A DNA stretch of 64,000 nucleotides from NCBI RefSeq assembly GCF_033115175.1, contig NC_084837.1, positions 90,702,499-90,766,498 of the forward strand, given 5' to 3'. This document shows, piece by piece, positions 51,280-60,300 of the stretch. Made by a program: the position numbers and the translations under genes. This DNA comes from Lepus europaeus. Its lineage: Eukaryota > Chordata > Mammalia > Lagomorpha > Leporidae. The notes under the pieces are model-generated. The model did no database searches. It was not told where the DNA came from and saw only the letters and a program-made list of their open reading frames with translations. Every line of letters begins with the position of its first letter. Position 1 is the stretch's first letter.

Positions 51280-51317
<38 letters not shown>

Positions 51318-54300
51318 GTCTTCCATCCGCTGGTTCCAATTGGCTGCAACGGCCAGAGCTGCACCAACCCAAAGCCAGGAGCTTCTTCAGGGTCTCCGAT
51401 GCAGGTGCAGGGGCCCAAGGACTAGGGTCACTTTCTACTGCTTTCCCAGGCCATAGCAGAGAGCTGGATGGGAAGTGGAGCAGCCAGGACTCGAACCGGC
51501 GCCCAAATGGGATGCTGGCACTGCAGGCGGAGGCTGTACCCGCTCTGCCATAGCGCCGGCCCCATAATGCACATTTTCCATGGGCTTTTTGAAGACCTTT
51601 CATACGCTAAGGGAAAAAAATGGGCCCAAAGTTCAGCTCGGCTGGGGCTTCTCTGGGGACATCGCGGCAGACAGAGCTGCTGCCGCTCCCCACCCCACGC
51701 ACAACGCGCACACGGCCCCTTAGTCTCCGGGCCAGAGCAGGCAAGTGCGCGCTCCAGGTGCTGGGCTAGGGAGCGCAGTGGTGCTTAGAGACCGCGCGGA
51801 TTCTGGAGACAGGCTTGCGGTGAGGCCCAGGTTCCTTGTGCCTGGGGAGACTGGTGCTGGGCAGTAGGGAGCCATGCACGGCTCTGAGCGCAGGAGAGTC
51901 CCCGGACCGGACGTGGCTGGCGGAAGCCGGCGGTGCGGGAGCTGGCGCCCTGTAGGGCGCGCGGGCACAGGGCGCGGGCCGCGAGGGCTCACGCGCGCCC
52001 GGCCTCCGCCCTGCGCCCTGGGTAGGCAACGGCTCCATCGACGCGGACGAGCTGCGCACCGTGCTGCAGTCGTGCCTGCGCGAGAGCGCCCTCTCGCTGC
52101 CCGCCGAGAAGCTGGACCAGCTCACGCTGGCGCTCTTCCAGTCGGCCGACCGGGACGGCAACGGGGCCATCACCTTCGACGAGCTGCGGGACGAGCTGCA
52201 GCGCTTCCCCGGGGTCCTGGAGAACCTCACCATCAGGTACCACAGGCTCTCGGCCCGCCCGAGGTTACCCTGGTGCGGAGGGCCCCGCCCTCCAGGCCCC
52301 GCCCCTCCAGGCCCCGCCCCAGTGCGCCCAGGCCCCGCCCCCAGTGCGCCTAGGCCCCGCCCCCAGTGCGCCCAGGCCCCGCCCGAGCCCTCCAGGCCCC
52401 TCCTCCACCCCGTCCCTCCCCAGCGCAGCCAGTCTGCGCAGCTCTCTCCCAGGGACACCGGTCTGCCCTAATGTTCTGCAGCACCTGTTGGAGAACCTGC
52501 TAGGTGCTGGGCACTTCTCTCCACCCCAGTGCGTTTTGTGGCAATGCACATTTTTTTTTTTTGACAGGCAGAGTGGACAGTGAGAGAGAGAGACAGAGAG
52601 AAAGATCTTCCTTTGCCGTTGGTTCACCCTCCAATGGCCGCCGCGGTAGGCGCGCTGCGGCCGGCGCACCGCGCCGATCCGATGGCAGGAGCCAGGTGCT
52701 TCTCCTGGTCTCCCATGCGGGTGCAGGGCCCAAGGACTTGGGCCATCCTCCACTGCACTCCCTGGCCAGAGCAGAGAGCTGGCCTGGAAGAGGGGCAACC
52801 GGGACAGGATCGGTGCCCCGACCGGGACTAGAACCCGGTGTGCCGGCGCCGCAAGGCGGAGGATTAGCCTGTGGCAATGCACATTTTACAAAAGGCAATC
52901 ACAGTTAACATCGTCAGCGGTAACGAGCCTGGGAGTGCACCAACCGTTCATGAAGACAGCTGTCATTCAGCCGTCTGGGCGGGGACCAGGACTGGTAGCT
53001 CACGGCAATAAGCTGGAGAAGCAACAAGGTTCACACATGTCGCACTGTAAGGGCATCGCAAGTTTATCCGACCCCAAACGGCGGTGCCGGGTCTACAGCT
53101 CCTTTTATGGTGTAAACTTCCTTGTGCCAAAAACACACCTCAGATTCTCTCATCCCATCCATGGCTTTTTTTTTTTTTTAATTTAAAAAAGAGTTTCTTT
53201 TTTAAATTTGAAAGGCAGGGAGAGAGAGAGAGAGATTCCTCCCCAAATGCTGGTAATAGCCCGGGCTGGGCCAGGCCAAAGCCGGGAGCCAGGAGCTCCA
53301 TTCAGGTCCCCCCCCCCCGTGGGTGGCAGGGGCCCAAGCACTTCAGCCATCCTAGCCGCCTCCCAGGTGCACCTCGGCACCTGGACTGGACGCGTAGCTG
53401 GGATTCTAACCCAGGCACACTGAGGTGAGTCGAAGGACTCCCAAGCAGTGCCTTACCTGCTATGCCAAATGCCTGTCCTTTTTTAAAACTGAGAAGTGGC
53501 CGAGGTGGCGGGTCCATCCCCCGGCTGTGTGACTGTGGCCAAGTCGCTGACCTCTCTGTTTCCTGGTGACCCCACATGCTTGCCACGGGGCTCCAAACGA
53601 AAGCGGAGAGGAGGTCTCCAGGTTCCAACTCTCTTAGAGCCCCCACCCCGTGCCCAGCACAGGTGCCCCGCTCCCTCCCCCTCCCCACCCCGCCCTCTGA
53701 GCCCCGCCCCCGCTCCCGCAGCGCTGCGCACTGGCTGACCCCGCCTGCCGCCAGACCTCGCCCGCGCCGGCCACGCCTGCTGACCCCCGCCTACTGGCAC
53801 AACCACCGCAGCCTGCTGCTCTGCCTGGCCGCCTACGCGGGCCTCCACGTGCTGCTCTTCGCGCTGGCGGCCAGCGCGCACCGGGCCCTGGGCGCCAGCG
53901 TCATGGTGGCCAAGGGCTGCGGCCAGTGCCTCAACTTCGACTGCAGCTTCATCGCGGTAGGGCTCCGCGGGGACACGGCGGGGCGCGGGCAGCGGGACAG
54001 GCAGACAAAGCCACCCCCACACGTGGACACCTGGAAATCAGCTGGGCCGGCCCTCACGGCGAAGGGGGAGGCCTGGAGAGGGGAACAGTGACTTGCAGCC
54101 GCCATTCCTGTGGCTGACTGCGCGTCCCAGGCTCAGGGCAGAGAGGCCTTGAACTTACAGCAGAACGTGATCCTGTTTCAATGATCAAGTGGGACAGCCC
54201 TTGTCGACTGCCCTGGACTTCCCCAGGGGACACCTAGAGCAGGAGGACACGTGGCACCCGCCCACCCAGCCCGTGGACCAAGAGGACGTGGTGTCAACGC

Positions 54301-57300
54301 GGGCATTAAGTATCAGGCCGAGCTTCCGCGTGGCTCCCGCGTTGACATGAAAAGTAAAACGCACACATTCTCTTGTCCCCCGGAATTCCCGAGAGAGACC
54401 CCAGCTGGACCTCAAGGAGCAGTGCAGACTGGGGGGATACAGGGTGGGGGGTGAGACGCCCGTTCAGGAGGCGCAGCTGGCTCAGGAGGGCACGGGCAGC
54501 GCGGGGGGGACAGGGGATGGGGCACAGAGAGAGGCTGGGTTCCCTGCTTCCCTGCCCACCAGGTGCTGATGTTCAGGCGCTGCCTTACCTGGCTGCGGGC
54601 CACGTGGCTGGCTCAGGTCCTGCCCCTGGACCGCAACATCCAGTTTCACCAGCTCATGGGCTACGTGGTGGTCGGGCTGTCCCTCGTGCACACGGTGGCC
54701 CACGTGGTGAACTTTGGTGAGTGGTCTGGAGGAGGGCTGGGGGCGGGGCGTTACGGGGCAGGGGCTGGATGTCTCCTGGCCCTCTCAAGTATCCAGCCCC
54801 CAGCCTAAGGGGACACAGGGGAGGGGTGCCCTTTTGGTGGGCGCCCTGCGCCAAAGCCCTCACCTGTGCCCCTGTCTCATGGGTGTAGGGGCGGGGTCCC
54901 AAAGGGAAGGCGGGGGTCCCAAAGGGAAGGCGACGTGGGCAGACCTGGGCTTGTCGTCTGCAGCGCTGCAAGTCCACTCTGGAGCCAGCCCTTTCCAGTT
55001 CTGGGAGCTGCTGCTCACCACCAGGCCCGGCATCGGCTGGGTGCACGGCTTGGCCTCTCCGACAGGTGTTGCCCTGCTGCTGCTACTGCTGCTCATGGTC
55101 GCCTGCGCTAGTGCCTGTGTCCGCAGGAGCGGCCACTTTGAGGTGCCCAGCCCCTGCCCCTGCCTCTGCCCTTGCCAGCTCCCCCCCCGCCCCCGCCCCC
55201 GCCCCCCAACACACACACACACACACACCTTCCCTTTGACTTACTCCAGAGCTCAGGAAGGTCCCAGGCTGGTCTGCATGTTATTTGCATGTGATGGGGG
55301 GAGGGGGTGGAGCTCCCAGCCAATGGGCTGCGGTTCAGGTCTGCCAAGCGAAAATGGTTTGCTATGGAAGATTGGCCCTTTTGCCAACATCTCACCTTCA
55401 CTGGCTTCAGCTGGACCCAAACAGGGCAAGGCAAGGAAAACACAGGTTCACCCGGGGGCCCAGTCCCACCGCCCTGCTTTCTGGTCACTCAGCTCTGCTG
55501 AGCTTCGATTTCCACACCTGTGAAATTGTAAAGTGTAATTCTCCGCCTTCGAAGTTCCGTTAAGAATTCGTGAGAGAATCTGCGTGAAGCCACTAACTAG
55601 CTACCCAGCGCACAGGTGCTCTGAACGTGTTAGTTCCAGTTGTCAAGATGTGGGCGGTCCTGGCGGACTTGGTCTGGGGACTCGGTCTCCTGGACTGAGC
55701 TGGCCACATCTGGAATAGACGCCCACAGGCACAGCAACAAGCCTTGGGCGTAGGGCTCCGCACCCTCGTGTGCCGCTGAGAAAGGCAGTGAACTCCCCAA
55801 GGCCCCGTAGCTAGAAGCAGAGCAGGCCGTGAAACCTGCACTTGCTTCTCCACTCCCAGGAGTCCACTGATGTCCCCTTGCTTCCTCCTGCGCCAGTGAC
55901 CTTGACAGCCGCTCTCTGCCCAGTGTGTCCCCAGGCCCGTGTCTGCGGCATCAGGATCCTCCCTTGCACACTCTCTCAGCCCAGTCCCCAGAACAAAGAA
56001 GCAATGCAGTGTTCCAGCCCCAGCTTCTTGCCCAACACCGTCCCCAGGGAGTGGGCTCTCTGCCACGCCCAGGCCCTGAGCTCGGTTGGCCACCTCCCCG
56101 CTCTCCCAGGTGTTCTATTGGACCCACCTGGCCTACCTCCCCATGTGGCTTCTGCTCATCTTGCATGGACCCAATTTCTGGAAGTGGCTGCTGGTCCCCG
56201 GCACCCTGTTCTTCCTGGAGAAGGCTGTTGGACTGGCAGCGTCCCGCATGCAGGCCTTGCGCATCGTGGAAGTCAACCTCCTCCCCTCCAAGGTGCGAGG
56301 GGAGCCCTTTCCCATCTCATCCCAGGGCAGGTGCCGGGGTCAAGCAGCTGGGTTAGGCTGTGTGTCTGTGAGGAGAGAAGCAGAGTGTCAGACAGTGTTC
56401 AGCTGTTTAGAAGCTATCTCCAGGGAATGCTTCAGAATGTAGGAGGAGAGCCCATGTCAGGGTTTTGAGGGCTGAACAGGAGTTTGTTGGAAGCTAAGGC
56501 AGGAAAGGTATTTCTGGGAGAAGAAGCAGACTTGCAAAAGCATGGAGTTATGAAAGGGTCCATTGTACTTGGGAGAACTGTGGGCCCTTGGGCATAACCA
56601 GGACAGGGCCAACAGGGAGACACTGGAGAGGCAGGCAGGGCCTGATGGGGAAAGGCCTTCCTAGCCGGCAGCCTGCTGTGCAGGCTGTGAGAGCCCGGGA
56701 GCGTGGTGGGCAAGATGAGTGGAACCCACGTGGTGTGTATCCAGCCTAGCTGGGTTTCTGTGCCTGCTCCTTGGAGCAGGGCTGGGGGCTGTCAGCTCAG
56801 GGACCGGCTGCATGTGAAGATGGGAGAGGCCAAGGGCCTTGACCTGGAGGCGGTGGCTGTGGGGGGAGGGGCTGCACATCACAGGAAGGCTGAACAGGTA
56901 CCTGGTGGCATTTCGGGGTGAGAGGGAGGAAGGCACCGTGGCCATCTGTGGAGGGAGGGGAGGCGGCTTCTGCGGGCTCAGCCCTGGACGTGAGGACGTG
57001 AGGGGAGAAGCTGGAGGTTTGGGTCTGGCTCCAGCAAGCAGCAGGCCCAGCTGCATTCCTTCCGGCCTCTCCCACCTGGCGGCCTGGGGCAGGTAATGCA
57101 AGCTCCCTGAGCCTTCGCTGCTCAGGCACAGGGCACGAAGCAGAGGCCATCTTGCAGAGCCTTTTGGAGGCGCTGCACACAGCTCCGGTACACAGCAAGT
57201 GCTTAGCACACAGAAAGTGATTGACACCCCGGGGGGACGCCCACGAGCCGCTGGACAATGCCGAGTACTGGCTAAAAGTGCTGCCCAAATTCCATGAAGA

Positions 57301-60300
57301 GAGCTGGAGCAGTCAGGAAGGCTCCCTGGAGGAGGGGGCCCCTCAGCAGCTGAGTTTATACCCCGAGAAGTGCAGTCAAACCCTGGGCCCCGCTTCAGGC
57401 CCAGCCTGACGCCCCCTTCTCTGTTGCCCACCTCCAGGCTGGCAGGCTGCCAGGGCAGTGTCACGTCCTGTCCCAGGCTTGCCAGGTTTCTGAAGCAGAG
57501 GGAGGCTGGGAGGGAGCGGCTAGCAGCTTTGGGCCTGCGGGGGTGACACAGGTCCCCTTGCTGCCTCCCAGGTCACTCACCTCCTCATCCGGCGGCCGCC
57601 TCTCTTCCACTACCGGCCAGGCGACTACTTGTACCTGAATGTCCCCACCATCGCGCGCTACGAGTGGCACCCTTTCACCATCAGCAGTGCTCCCGAGCAG
57701 AAAGGTATAGCGGCTCCGTGGCTGCCGTGGGCCCAGTGCAGGCTGGGAATGCCACACGGCGTCCCCAACCAGAGACACAAAGGCAGGAGCCCCAGGGGAA
57801 AGGGGGCAGACAGGAGGACACTGACCCCGGGGGGTGGCAGGGGCTGTCCCGGCTGGTGGCTGACGGGAGGGTTACAGGGACACAGCGGCACTTCCGTGCA
57901 CTTTGCAGGGTTGGTAGGTGGTTATGAGATGAGGGAGGACGCAGGAAAGCATGTGTGGAAACATGAAAAATTGGACGCACGGAGCAGTCTGTGGTCCCTG
58001 GAGCTCAGGGGAGCAGGTAGGGTGAGCCAGTTAGAGCCAGGGTGGGGCTGAGGACTGGCAGAGCAGAGTTGGGATCCGGGTGGATGGCGAAGGCAGTTGG
58101 GAGCCATGGATGGTTCTCTCTCCCTCTCTGTCTCTTTTTAAAAATTATTTATTTGACAGACAACATGAGAGAAAGAGAGAGATAGAGAGGTGTTGCATCC
58201 ACTGATTTACTCCCCAAATGACCACAGTGGCCAGGGCAGGCTGAAGCCAGGAGCCTAGAACTGCATCCAGGTCTCCCACACGGGAGCAGGGGCCCAAGCA
58301 CTTGGGCCGTTGTCTGCAGCTTTCCTAGGCGCATTAGCAGGAAGCTGGGTGAGAAGCAGAGCAGCTTGGACTCCAGCCAGCGCTCTGCTATGGGATGCCG
58401 GCTTCGCAAGTAGCAGCTTAACACACTGCGCCACAGTGGGAGCCCCAGCATGGGTGGTCCATAAGCAGAGGAGTGGCTGGGTTGGGCAGCACCGCAGGCA
58501 TTTTCCAGGGGGCTGTGATAGGAGGCCAGGCTCCTCTCCATGGCCTGAGCCTGAGCCATACGGAGCCCAAGGTAGTGGAATGCCTGTGTTCTTCTCCCCA
58601 AGCCCTGAACCACTCCCGTTTCTGCCTGGGTCCCCAACACCCACAGGACTGCTAAGCCCTCCGTGCCATGCCCAGCTGTCCTCCAACTCTCACCTATGCG
58701 CATGCCTGCCTTCTGGTCCCAGGCTGTTGCTGGAGCTGGCACCTGGACCCCTGCACTCCTGGCCAGGCCAGCGATTGGCCTGGCAATGGTGGCTTCCCCC
58801 AGTGCTTGTGCCCAGTAAGGTGGCGTTGGTGTTCTGTTACAGCGAGAGCCCTGCTGGGCTCAGTGAGGGGAGGGGTGTCCAGGGTGCCAGGGACTCCCTG
58901 AGTCATCCGCATTCCAAGTTTGAGTTCCACTAGGGCTGCGCCCCGCCCCAGCCCGGCAGGACCCCCGGCTCAGTTCCTACAGCTCAGGCTGCAGACACCA
59001 GCCCACGTGGGGCTTCGCACCTCTGTCCTGGATGTACAATGGACTGGGCTGGGGGTGATCAAGGTGGGCTACCTTTCCTTCCTTTTATGTTTTGTAAAGA
59101 ACATCTATGTTCTCTGAAAGTTCGGGCAATATAGAAATGTACGGAGGGAAATGAAAATCCCTCCAACAAATCCATGCAAAGACAACCCTTCTGTTTGGCG
59201 CATAGCCTTCCAGATCTCTCTCTACAGTCGTGCACCACCTACTGACGCTGTGATCCACGACAGACTGCATGGATGGGGGGTAGGGGCAGGGGTCCTGTAA
59301 GATACAAGGGGACTTCACAAAGTTCATGGAAAATGGAGTTAGAAGCTAAAGTTTATTTGGGTGCAGGCATAGCATTTTTTTTAAGACTTACTTATTAATT
59401 TGAAAGTCAGAGTTACAGAGAGAGAAGGAGAGGCAGAGAGAGAGAGAGAGGTCTTCCATCTGCTGGTTTACTCCCCATCTGGCCACAATGGCTGGAGCTG
59501 CGCTGATCTGAAGCCAGGAGCCAGGAGCTTCCTCTGGGTCTCCCACATGGGTGCAGGGGCCCAAGGACTTGGGCCATTTTCCACTGCTCTCCCAGGCCAC
59601 AGCAGAGAGCCAGATCAGATGTGAAGCAACCAGGACTCGAACCAGTGCCCAGATGGAATGCCGGCACTGCAAGTGGCAGCTTCACCCACTAGGCCATAGC
59701 GCTGGCCCCAGGCATAGCTCTTTTATAATGCACGTTTTCTGTAAACTTTTTGAAGCACCCTCTATAATGGAGCTGAAAAATTCCTATTGTAAATTCACAT
59801 CCTAACAATCATCATATCACGATATGGTGATGCTGGCATAAAGATACCTACTGTACTGCCCATCACATAGACATTTAGCACATACAGTTATGAATAGGAA
59901 ATGATGCTTGCTAATGATGGTAAATGGCTATACTGTTTGTAAATGATTACACTATTTGTTTACATATTTACCATATTTTTAATCATTATTTTAGCATCTA
60001 CTCCTTTATGCACGTGCACTTGGCCCGTCTTCCACTGCCTTCCCAGGTGCATTAGCAGGAAGCTGGGTTGGCAGTGGAGACTCCGCACCGCAATGCACGA
60101 TGCTGTCGTGTCAGTGCTGGCGTGATCCACCATGCCACAGCACTGGCTCCTTGGTTGGTTCTTGAAGGCTTCTCTTCAGGGTCTCCGCTCGGAATCCATC
60201 TGTCTCACGAGTCCTGCGTCTCCCTCAGTAAGCTGAATGAGCTTGCGTGGGTGGTAGATACACCCACTCTGTGTGGAGCTCAGTTTGTTGGTGTCCCGGA

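Larger units (their letters stand above)
49802..52025 (+). other. NOX5 intron 3
   Basis: Contains a MIR-like fragment (about 50920-51010), a MITE split by a SINE-C, and a GC-rich end. The acceptor is CCCTGGGTAG. Confidence 0.7.

Noticed and set aside
51766..52458. Minus frame of 230 codons over NOX5 exon 4
   Set aside because: Antisense shadow of a GC-rich exon and the GC-box repeat.
54714..55523. Plus frame of 269 codons
   Set aside because: Only its middle (54964-55142) is real, as NOX5 exon 7. The ends are intron read-through past good splice sites.
56661..57464. Minus frame of 267 codons in NOX5 intron 8
   Set aside because: Low-complexity Pro/Ser/Leu composition, overlaps a MIR-like repeat, no recognised motif.
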